DNA of 64,000 bases from Halichoerus grypus (Eukaryota; Chordata; Mammalia; Carnivora; Phocidae), in the NCBI RefSeq assembly GCF_964656455.1, contig NC_135712.1:97068294-97132293 (forward strand), read 5' to 3'. Shown one piece after another: positions 55,233 through 64,000 of the stretch. Both the position numbers and the translations under genes were made by a program. Below the pieces are notes generated by a model. That model was not told the origin of the DNA and ran no database searches. It saw only the letters and a program-made list of their open reading frames with translations. Position 1 is the first letter of the stretch. Every line of letters starts with the position of its first letter.

Positions 55233-57404
55233 AATAGTAAGTAGCAACAATAATAAGTAGCAATGAACTACTTCAAGTAGTAAACAAATCTAGACAAATA
55301 ATACTAGAAATATACACACTAACTCAAAATATAAAATATACAGGTACATATTTATATTTTCTCTATTAGCTTAGAAAATCATGGGGCCATTGCTTATATG
55401 ATCTTCTTTCTGGGAGTAATTTCTAAAAGCCTCAAGAGAAAAAATTATTTTTTTTGGTTAATAAAATCTTATCATTTTCACGTCTTCTATGATTTTATGT
55501 AACTATTTTCAATTATATAAAAATTGGAAGCAGAAGAAGACATACTTTAAGGATAGGTATATGAATTCAAAGAGAAAATATAAATGTTTCAATACACTTG
55601 TTCAGATATAATGTCATTTTTGGAAGATTCACAAGAGGTCTCTATATATTTTGAATTATATATTATTTCTTTTTGTTCAATATTATTTTTATAATGACTA
55701 ATAAAATATTGGGCTTAGTATATAGTATTCAGAAATACTATACTTTTTGTATTTAATGTGAACAAATGTTAATATGAGGATTTTTTTTAATAATTTTTAG
55801 AGTACAGTTCTTTATTGGGTCCATGATATTTTAAGAATCTGTTTTATTGAAAAGAAGAGTTATTGAATTTTCCCTATTATAAAATTTTATGGCCCATTTT
55901 TGAAAATGCAAATGTATCATTACTGAACCACAGTAGAAAGGAAGACTTTATAAGTTATCTGCGTCTTGGTGTTGCTTTATTTTTCTCTAAATTAGTTTTT
56001 GGCCCGCATTTTAAAATAATTATATGCTACAAAAGCAGCTACAGAAACTTTACTTTTTTTTAAAAAAAGGAACTTTGGACAAAAAAGAGTTTTCCAAATT
56101 TTCTAAGATCATTGCATTGATTGTTAAATGTTCAATATTAATCTCATATCTTAAATTAGTTATAGTTTCCTTTCTATAATTTAATTGCCTTAATTTTGCA
56201 TGTTTTAATATTTAGTAATTAGCTTTCAAATTTCATTAATCACTAACATTTTAAGAGAAAATTAAAAAATAAATTTTAAAAGACACATTGGTAAAGCAAA
56301 GTTATTGCACCATTTTATGCAAAATGAAGATAAGGCTGCATTTCTGGAATCAAGTGTTGCAGAAGAATTATGACAGAAGGTATTATTCAGTTCTACTTTA
56401 CTGAATAATAGGTTCCAGAAAATAAGGTAGAATAATTTTCTGTTATCTTTACCACTCAGATGTTTATTATTTTCTTTTAATGGCTTATCTAGTTCTACAA
56501 AAGAATCACATTATCCAATTCATTTTTATTATTAAAAGAGTGGCTACTGTGCAGAGTGAAGTGACAGACATTGTATTATTCAGGATGACAATTTATACTA
56601 TGATAGTGGAAATGAACTATGGATGTTTAAATGTAAAGCTGAGCATACTAAGTTTATAAATATGGGTACACACAATGAGTTAATAACAGTCTCTGATGTG
56701 TTATGCAAAAAAGAATTCGTAAGCAGGAATGTATTTATTCAGTTATCTTTACACCGTTAAGTATGTAGGGTAAGAATATAAGTACGTTGGAGAAGAACTT
56801 TATCCCAATATGGAAGTCATTTGATTCACCAGTTTTTTAACTATTGTTTTAAAAAAAAATTTAAATAATTCTAACCATGGAATACTTATAATAAATCCAT
56901 AGCTTAATCAGTTATCATCAAATAAGAAAGAAGCCAGGAAAACCTTGTCCTCATAGTTAAAAAAAAAAAAAAAAGGCAGTGCCATGATTGAGAATTTGGT
57001 TTCCATTATTTTCTACTCATTGTTATGTATAGGGTGCTTTAGTTTTAAAAGGTCTAGTTTTCTGGAATTTCCTTCTGGAACTCCTTCTAGCACTCTCCTT
57101 GTTTGGACTAGAAGGCAATGCTGAATCTTAAGGTCACAAAAGCTTATTCTATGAGAAGCCATATTGTTTCCTAAAATGTATGTTTGGTTATGGTTTTGGT
57201 TAATAAATATATTTCCTTTTTTGCTCTAAATTCCATTGAAATCCCACTCAAACGAGGGAAGTCCAACATCAATTACTTTAGTACTCCCAGAAAAATATTT
57301 GGGTAGAAATATAAAGTCATGTGATCTGGTGGGAGAAGAATGATAATGTGTTCTATTGTGTTATTCCAACTGCTTTCTGTGAAATATTTAATAACAAAAT
57401 AAAT
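55233..57404. other. AT-rich sequence without recognised features
   Basis: About 2.2 kb, AT-rich. Contains an 11-bp-arm inverted repeat (TATTATTCAGT/ACTGAATAATA, near 56380-56410) and an A15 run at 56960. No gene or named repeat was recognised. Confidence 0.4.
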
Positions 57405-57438
57405 TAGTCAGGGTTCTTCAGAGAAACAGAACCAATAG
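57405..57438 (-). repeat. LTR-like repeat (MaLR-type), left part
   Basis: TAGTCAGGGTTCTTCAGAGA then AACAGAACCAATAGG is the reversed end of a common mammalian LTR-like repeat. It is split by Tigger1 and continues at 59536. Confidence 0.7.
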
Positions 57439-57520
57439 GATATACAGACATACTTCAGAGATATTGCAGATTCGGTTCCAGACCACAACAATAAAGTGAC
57501 TATTAAAATAAAGCGACTCG

Positions 57521-57734
57521 TGGGCACCTGGGTGGCTCAGTTGGTTAAGCGTCTGCCTTCAGCTCAGGTCATGATCCCAGGGTGCTGGGATCGAGTCCCA
57601 CATTGGGCTCCCTGCTTGGCGGAGAGCCTGCTTCTCCCTCCCCCTCTGCCTGCTTCTCTGCCTACTTGTGCTTTCTATCTCTCTGTCAAATAAATAAATA
57701 AAATCTTTAAAAATAAATTAATTAATTAAATTAA
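57521..57734 (+). repeat. SINEC: SINEC in Tigger1, first of a pair
   Basis: Complete SINEC with an AATTAATT-rich tail. Flanked by ATAAAGCGACTC (57508-57519) and ATTAAGTGACTCC (57735-57747). Confidence 0.95.
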
Positions 57735-57747
57735 ATTAAGTGACTCC

Positions 57748-57946
57748 AGGGGCACCTGTGTGGCTCAGTCCTTAAGTGTCTGCCTTCGGCTCAGGTCATG
57801 ATCCCAGGGTCCTGGGATCGAGCCCGCATCAGATTCTCTGCTCCACGGGAAGCCTGCTTCTCCCTCTCCCATTCCCCCTGCTTGTGTTCCCTCTCTCGCT
57901 GTGTCTCTCCCTGCCAAATAAATAAATAAAATCTTTAAAAAAAAAA
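57748..57946 (+). repeat. SINEC: SINEC in Tigger1, second of a pair
   Basis: Complete, young-subtype SINEC. Flanked by ATTAAGTGACTCC (57735-57747) and ATAAAGTGACTCC (57948-57960). It re-used the target site of the first SINEC. Confidence 0.95.
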
Positions 57947-58041
57947 GATAAAGTGACTCCAATAAATTTTTGGTATCCCAGCACATATAAAAGTTTTGTT
58001 TAAACTATACTGTAGTTAAGTCTGAAAAAAAGTACACATCT

Positions 58042-58250
58042 TTTTTTTCTTTTAAAGATTTTATTTATTTGTTTATTTGACAGAGAGAGAGAGAGAACAC
58101 AAGTAGGGGGTCGGGGGGAGGCAGCAGGCAGAGGGAGCAGCAGACTCCCCGCTGAGCAAGGAGCCCAATATGGTGCTCGATCCCAAGACCCTGGAATCAC
58201 TACCTGAGCGGAAGGCAGACGCTCAACTGACTGATCCACCCAGGCATCCC
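58042..58250 (-). repeat. SINEC: SINEC in Tigger1, antisense
   Basis: Complete reverse SINEC. Perfect 15-bp target duplication AAAAAGTACACATCT at 58027-58041 and 58251-58265. Confidence 0.96.
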
Positions 58251-58477
58251 AAAAAGTACACATCTAATTAAAAAAATATGTTGTTGCTTTATAAAACTAA
58301 CCATTATCTGAGTTTTCAGCTGGTGGATGGCCTTGTCTGGATGTTGATGGCTGCTGACTGACCAGTGTTGTGGTTGTTGAAGGTTGGGGCGGCTGTGGCC
58401 ATTTCTTAAAATATGACAACAATAAAGTTTGATGCGTCCATTGGCTCTTCCTTTTCAAGTGATTTCTCCGTAGTATG

Positions 58478-59052
58478 TGATGTGGGAAACAAAGGCAAAA
58501 GAAAAATTAAATTTCCTTACTACTCACAACCCATTCACAAGTCCTTAAACCAGGCAGAGTGCCATTCCTCTGGGAGCTCAGCTGCCTCCATGTTAATACT
58601 TCACTGAGGGCAAAGGACAATCTTAGCCCAAGCCCCGGGGATGCTGTAAGTTTACTTTAACATATAAAAATTCCTCTGGAAAGTTCCTTTATCTCTATCC
58701 CCCAAGATACATGTTAGCAATCATTCCCCAAGCCTATGATCCATGATACATATCTGAAGGGTCTCATGACTAATGTTTTATTAGACAGTAATAAATGATC
58801 TTTCCCTAACAATGGCTAGCCCCCTCAAGGTCCTGGAGACCTTGCTTCCAAAATTCCTTAAAGACTTACACTATCCCTAACCCCTTCCCAACTTGAAAGT
58901 ATATAATGGGCTACTCCTTAGGACCACAGTGCAACTCTTTCTGCCCAAGGGTCCTGACCCTGTGCTTTCATAAAACCACTTTTTGCAACAAAGACATCTC
59001 AAGAATTCTTTCTTGGCTGTTGGCTTCGAACCCTAACATCTTTCCTACATCA
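58478..59052 (+). repeat. Solo LTR (class I ERV-like) in Tigger1
   Basis: 575-bp block bounded by complementary ends TGATGTGGGAAA and TTTCCTACATCA and by the 5-bp duplication GTATG (58473-58477, 59053-59057). A TATATAA box lies at about 58910-58917 and a CATAAAA signal near 58969, giving sense orientation. No internal retroviral genes remain, so it is a solo LTR from recombination. It is in the Tigger1 sequence, so it is younger than Tigger1. Confidence 0.85.
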
Positions 59053-59535
59053 GTATGTGATGCTGTTTGATAGAAATTTACCCACAGTAGAACTTCCTTC
59101 AAAATTGGAGTCAATCCTCTCAAATCCTGCCACTGCTTTATCACCTACAGTTATGGAATATTCTAAATCTTTTGTTGTCATTTCAATAGTCTTCACAGCA
59201 TCTTCACCAGGAGTAGATTTTATATCAAGAAGCTGAAAAACTCTCTTTGTTCACACATAAGAAGCAACTCTTCATTCATTAAATTTTTATGAGATTGCAG
59301 TCATTCAGTCACATCTTCAGGCTCTATTCCTAATTCTATCTCTCTTGCTATTTCCAACACATCCACAGTTACTTCCTTCACTGAAGTCTTGATTCCCTCA
59401 AAGTTAATCATGAGGGTTGGAATCAACTTCGTCCAAATTCCTGTTAGTATTGATATTTTGACCTCTTCCCAATTCATAAAAAAAACACAGTATCTTTGAA
59501 GTTCAATAAAGTGAAGCACAATAAAATAAAACAAG

Positions 59536-60066
59536 TTACACACACACACGCACACACACCACACAGATTTATTATATTAATTGGCTCACACAATTACAGA
59601 GGTCAAGTAGTCCCATGATGTATTGTCCGAAAGCTAGAGAACCAGTAAAGCCAGTGACGTAATTCAGTCTAAATTTTAAGGCCAGAGAACCAAGAGACCT
59701 GATGGTGTAAGTCCCAATCCTAAGATCCAAGAATGGAGCATGACGGATGGGTAGTATAGGTGATGGTGTAAGCTCCAGTCTGAGACCAAAAGCCTGAGAA
59801 TCAGGAGGGCCAATGTTGAGGGTAGGAGAAGGTGGACATCTCAGCTCCAGCTCACCCTTTCTTCACCACTTGTTTTACTCAGTCCCTCAGTAGATTGAAT
59901 GATGCCCTCTCGCATTGATGGGGGGCAATCAGCTCTACGCAGACTACTGATCTAAATGACAATCTCTGTCATAGACACCCTCACGGACACACCCAGCAAT
60001 AATGTTTCACAAGCTATCTGGGCATCGCTTAGCCCAGTTAAATTGACACATAAAATTAACCCATCA
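59536..60066 (-). repeat. LTR-like repeat (MaLR-type), right part
   Basis: GATTTATTATATTAATTGGC, CTCACACAATTACAGAGG, CCCTCAGTAGATTGAATGAT, CACCCTCACGGACACACCCA and TTGACACATAAAATTAACCC continue the repeat begun at 57405. A CA microsatellite (59540-59562) is at its start. Confidence 0.75.
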
Positions 60067-61070
60067 CACCAAATAAAATTTTATAAAATCCTTTAAAAAA
60101 TTAAACTCACTTGATAGTAAATATATTTACAAAGAAACAGGTTTTGTATAAGGAGTTAGAAAAATGTGTAATAGTCACACGGGAACACTGGAAGTTTAAA
60201 TAAAAGTAAATGCTTTTGTCACTTTTTGTCCCACAATTATGCATGAAGAAGGTTTCTATATGACTTGCAAAGTCTAAGAATTTCAGTGGGGTGTCAGGTA
60301 CACGTATGTCCGACTTCATTTGGAGCACCATAATCCAGGGACAAAGTGCTACCTGTGTCATTTCACAGGCAAGTATGGCTTTTCTTAGTTTAAGTGTAGC
60401 TGATACTTTTTGCTTTGGGTTTGATTTTAACTTACAAATTAATGTTTCCCCCCCTTTTTTTTCATCCTAACTAGGTTAATGGCTTCTTGTAAATATCAAA
60501 AGTCTTTTGACTCCCTTTTTTCTTATTCTTCTGGACACAAGGATCAACAGGAGAAGGAGGACAAACTGCTAAGACCTCATGCTGTGCTCTTCTGACTTCC
60601 ACTTTGACTCTTGACTTGCCTTAGTGATGGAAGAATCCTGCTATGGATAGCGAGACAGTCCTTGTTTATGCCTCTCAAAGGATCTGAGAGTGGATGATAC
60701 ATCCTACGGTCACTTTACCTATGGACAGAACCTTGCCCAGGAAATTTTTCCAATTCTTGGTAAACGGATAAACTAAATGGCGTATCCTTTCTGTGTTTTG
60801 TAGCCAATCTTTTTCCAACTGCAGACTGAAACCCATTCCAGGGGTTATAAAATCAAGTTAGCAGGTCACAATTAGATACTATTCTTATTTATGTATTTAT
60901 TTATTTGTTATTAATTTTAATAGAGTTAGAGAAGCTAGAAGCAAAAGCTTGGGTTATTGTTTCCAACTACTAGACACCTATACTAAGTGTCCTATAATCC
61001 TTACCTGCCTTATTGAACCTATCTTTTCTCTATACTTTAGATCCTCCTCCTGGATAAACTTTAAAGTTTG
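60067..61070. other. Unique sequence without recognised features
   Basis: No gene or repeat was recognised. A short (TTTA)n lies at 60885-60910. Confidence 0.4.
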
Positions 61071-61078
61071 GTATTAAA

Positions 61079-61120
61079 TGTCACCAATGTGGAACAAGAG
61101 GTAATTATATTACAAAGTGT
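61079..61120 (+). pseudogene. Zinc-knuckle-like codons (possible ERV gag remnant)
   Basis: In one frame the codons read C-x2-C-x4-N-x4-C (residues CHQCGTRGNYITKC), the spacing of a retroviral nucleocapsid zinc knuckle with the His replaced by Asn. In-frame stops lie at 61055 and shortly after. It could be chance. Confidence 0.3.
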
Positions 61121-61194
61121 TTTGGATATTTATAAGGAAATGGAGAATCTAGTAAGTGAAAACTATCTAAGAACTTTCCTAACATTGTCTTTTA

Positions 61195-61495
61195 TGTGAC
61201 ATCCTAACTCCTTCTTCAGGAATTGTCCTAAATGGAAAGATGTTGCCTTGAACAAGGTTATGCACCACTCTCTGGGCAGCCTTTATCCAGTGATCATCTA
61301 ATAAGGGGATACAAAGTTCCACCAACTTTGTCTCAATTACGACAATTTTTAAGATACGTTCTAACTCCCTGTAAGATTGAGTCCTTTATTGGAACTACAT
61401 CCAAACCCAACTGCCCCCATTCCCAATTCTGCTTCCTTAGAAATATTTCCCAATAAACCTCTTTTATGCAGATCTGAGTCTGTTTCCCAGGCACC
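61195..61495 (+). repeat. LTR-like 3' segment (tentative)
   Basis: TTTCCCAATAAACCTCTTTT followed by ATGCAGATCTGAGTCTGTTT and CCCAGGCA resembles the poly-A signal and R/U5 of a class I ERV LTR. The 5' limit is uncertain and no target duplication was found. Confidence 0.4.
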
Positions 61496-61624
61496 TTGAA
61501 TAAAGTATTTCTTTTTCTCTCCATGATTAGTGCAAATATGGGGCTTAGGGAAGACAAGAATAAGTAAAAAATCAAACATGCAAAGATCACTTCTATAATA
61601 TGAATTCAGTATATTTTAAGAATG

Positions 61625-61700
61625 TTTCAAGCATTTTTTTCATTTATTCATCAGATCTTTAATGGTGACTTCCGATGTGCCATGTGTCTCGCTAGACTTT
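61625..61700 (-). repeat. L2: L2 3' end, antisense (tentative)
   Basis: CATTTATTCATCAGATCTTT followed by AATGGTGACTTCCGATGTGC and CATGTGTC resembles the reversed L2 terminus. Confidence 0.42.
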
Positions 61701-62039
61701 GAAGAAAGTGCTAACTGATGTCACTAAGTTCATGTCCACAACCCATAAGTGGACACTTGGTTCTGCTCTGCAATTATAGTATATTACAGTATATTTTACT
61801 GACTCACTCATTCTTCTACTCTCTAATCTATTTCACATTCCATCCTCTGACATCAGATCTACATGTCCCTCCTCACATGATCACTCTTCCCATATGCCCA
61901 TTTCGTATTTTACTGAGAAACAAAAACAATCAAATGAGAACTCTGTAAACTTCCACCACCACATATGTATATAAAAGCATTTGAACCCATAAAGAGTACT
62001 CTTTCTTTTTTTTTTTTTTCTTCCCTGCTTTTGCTATAA

Positions 62040-62908
62040 ACAAACTCCGAGGCCTCTTACCTGAGGCTAATCCCTTCACTTATGCATTGAATCTCATTGA
62101 TTCTTATCTTCTTGAAGCCTCCACTTTGAATATCTTGTTCAGTCTTATATCACCTTTTCTTACACATTTCCCATCAGCGTGCAAATATGATGTCATTTCT
62201 TTTCCCATTTAAAAAAAAAATCCCACTTGCATTGTACCCCCTTTCCGTCTCCAAATATTTTCCTCCATTTTCTCTCAAACTCATTCCACACAGATTTTCA
62301 CCCCACCAAACCAGTCTTGTTAAGGTCATCAATGTATTCTATGTTGCTAAATCGAATATTCAATTTTCAGTCATTCTGAAACTATCATTTGTGTTTGCAT
62401 ACCTTTTCACCCTTTCTACTCCCTTCTACTGAAGATAAAAAAGTAAAATAAACAAAATAGAATAATTCACTTGGCTTCCAGGACACCACACCCTTTCTCT
62501 TTCTTTTATTCCTACTTTGGTCACTCTCTCAATCTCATATGTTGGTTCTTCTTCATCTCCCTAACCTTTCAAAGTTGGAGTTCTGAGGCTTAATTTTTGC
62601 CTCCATGTAGAGATTTTTAAAAATCTTTAGTACTACATTCATTTCCTTGGAAAACGTATACTCTCTTATGACTTTAAACACCACCTAATAATCTAATGGC
62701 TCCCAAATTTATATTTCTAGCTCCAAACTCCAGACTAGGATACTGGCTTTTGTGACTTTCTACTTACATACCTAACAGCCATCTCAAACTAAATATGTAC
62801 AAAATTAAATTTCTGACCCCCCTCTTTCAAATCTGTTCTAGCTGAAGTTTACATCTCAGCTGATGGTAATTCCATACTTCCACTGTATCAGTCCAAAATC
62901 CTTATACT
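62040..62908 (+). mobile_element. L2: L2 LINE, sense, RT region
   Basis: TTCACTTGGCTTCCAGGACA, TTCTTCTTCATCTCCCTAAC, TCAAAGTTGGAGTTCTGAGG (site of the RT motif before the catalytic box), CTCCCAAATTTATATTTCTA and CAGCCATCTCAAACTAAATA follow L2 ORF2 order. It is frame-broken, and interrupted by the SINEC at 62909. Confidence 0.8.
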
Positions 62909-63090
62909 GGGTATGCCTGGTTGGCTCAGTCAGTTAAGTGTCTGCCTTCTGCCCAGGTCATGATCCCAGAGTCCTGGGATCGAGTCCCATAACAGGCTCT
63001 CTGCTCAACAGGACACCTGCTTCTCCCTCTGTCTACTGCTCCCCCCGCTTGTGCTCTCACTCTGACAAATAAATAAATAAAATCTTTAAA
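62909..63090 (+). repeat. SINEC: SINEC in L2
   Basis: Complete SINEC with a diverged head. Target duplication AAAATCCTTATACT at 62895-62908 and 63091-63104. Confidence 0.96.
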
Positions 63091-63825
63091 AAAATCCTTA
63101 TACTCATTCTTGCCCTCTCTTTCACATCACATTCAATTAATAAGGACCTTCCTACCTTCAAAACATATACAGAATCCTACTAGTTCTCACTAGCAGCACT
63201 TTACCACCTGGATTTGAACTATCATCACCTCTCACCTGAATTATTGCAATCCTAAATGTAGTTCATTATCAAAAATAGCAGTCAAAGTAATCTTATTAAA
63301 AATAACTCAGACAAATCATTCCTCTGACCCAAAAATTCCATTAGATCCCCTTTTTAATAAAGAACATGTCAAAATCCTTAAAATACCTATTGGCCCTATG
63401 TGATCTCCCCATCCCCCCTCCCACCACCAATACACACCCCTCCAGCTTCATTTCTTGCCATCATTCTCATTTCACTCTACACACAGTGCCCTCCTTCTTT
63501 TTCCATGAATGGGCAAGGTCATCCCCACTTTCAGGCTTTTGCCTCAGTTGTTCCTGCAATGTACATTCCCTAGAAATCTGCATGGTAACTCCCTCCCAGA
63601 CAGCACTCTCCAGCCTGTTGTGTTTTCTCCTGGTATTCATTACCTTCTACCATATTACAACATTCAGAAGTCTGTTTATGCATATAGACTGTTTCCACTA
63701 CTAGAAGATTACTTCTTCTGGGGAATTTTTGTAATTTTACTTACAGATGCATCCCAAGAAACTAGAATAATGCCTGTAACTTAGTAGGCACTCTGTAAAT
63801 GCCGGGAATAAATTACTGAAACAAA
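63091..63825 (+). mobile_element. L2: L2 LINE, sense, ORF2 end and 3'UTR
   Basis: CTCACCTGAATTATTGCAAT, AGCAGTCAAAGTAATCTTAT, TGGGCAAGGTCATCCCCACT, GCCTCAGTTGTTCCTGCAAT and the terminal CCTGTAACTTAGTAGGCACT, CTGTAAATGCC complete the L2. Frames of 112 and 91 codons here are by-products. Confidence 0.85.
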
Positions 63826-64000
63826 GAAATCATCTTATAAAAAGTAAGATTTCCATAAAGTCCCTCCATTCTCAAGATTATTGCAAATTCAGCTAATACC
63901 TTGCATATGACATAGAGGATGTGTTCTTTATTAATATGTTATTTACCATATTAGAACATTCTTGATTATTTTAACCTATTACATGATAGTATACATGCAC
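63826..64000. other. AT-rich sequence without recognised features
   Basis: No gene or repeat was recognised to the window end. Confidence 0.4.

Larger units (their letters stand above)
57439..59535. mobile_element. Tigger1: Tigger1 (pogo-like) DNA transposon, deleted and interrupted
   Basis: Left end TACAGACATACTTCAGAGAT and right end TTCAATAAAGTGAAGCACAA are the complementary Tigger1 termini, at a TA target. The inside pieces are 57439-57508, 57961-58026, 58266-58472 and 59058-59535; most of the transposase is deleted. On the minus strand, 59301-59564 still has an 87-codon stretch with the start of the transposase C-terminal part. It is broken by three SINECs and one LTR. Confidence 0.92.

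Noticed and set aside
63366..63784. 112- and 91-codon frames near the window end
   Set aside because: They lie inside L2 3' sequence and do not match the L2 reading frame.
1..64000. CRISPR arrays, operons, prokaryotic promoters or attachment sites
   Set aside because: The repeat content is unambiguously mammalian; the tandem repeats are microsatellites without spacers.

Overview
The window is mammalian nuclear DNA made almost entirely of interspersed repeats. No host protein-coding exon, rRNA or tRNA gene, or CRISPR array could be supported. The diagnostic repeat is a carnivore tRNA-Lys-derived Can-SINE (SINEC): head close to GGGGCGCCTGGGTGGCTCAG, a pyrimidine-rich stretch, then an AATAAA-rich tail ending in AATCTTT plus poly-A. 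About 26 copies are present. Their sequence is unlike the dog SINEC_Cf type and resembles copies in bears, giant panda, seals and mustelids, so a caniform (arctoid) carnivore is likely. The window is probably intergenic or deep intronic.

Layout. Positions 1-5.3 kb hold old MIR, hAT-like and L1 fragments. At 5.3-6.4 kb a SINE/5'-inverted-L1 composite and a second SINE share one target site. From 7 to 16 kb there are scattered SINEs, MIR, L2 and MLT1 LTRs. A heavily interrupted antisense L1M lies at 17-21 kb and carries SINEs, a short mRNA-3'-end retrocopy and an LTR-like block. MLT1, MIR and a GA/TA/CT palindromic microsatellite occupy 22-24 kb. A decayed 3.6-kb L1 spans 25.9-29.5 kb, followed by a Tigger-like MITE (30 kb), more L1M, an AT-rich hairpin (32.2 kb) and a 5S rRNA/L1 chimera with a perfect 17-bp target duplication (33 kb). 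From 33.5 to 36.7 kb the sequence is mostly unique. L1M, L2, SINE and MIR fill 37-42 kb.

The main element is a full-length L1 at 42.5-48.6 kb. It has a CpG-rich 5'UTR with four ~50-bp monomers, an intact 296-codon ORF1, an ORF2 broken by two stops and one frameshift but with its catalytic residues present, and a B-type 3'UTR with a G-rich tract. It is flanked by a 16-bp target duplication.

Downstream are a near-perfect 33-bp-stem hairpin (49.7 kb), a 300-bp GAA/GGA purine tract (51.3 kb), MER5A, antisense L1M, a second SINE-L1 fusion (53.6-54.5 kb), and a nest at 57.4-60 kb in which an LTR-like repeat is split by Tigger1, which is split by a solo LTR and three SINEs. L2 carrying another SINE closes the window.

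The parts are linked by L1 retrotransposition: L1 protein moved the SINEs, the 5S/L1 chimera, the SINE-L1 fusions and the mRNA retrocopy. Most of these show target duplications and A-rich tails. Family names are from memory of repeat consensus sequences; none was checked against a library.
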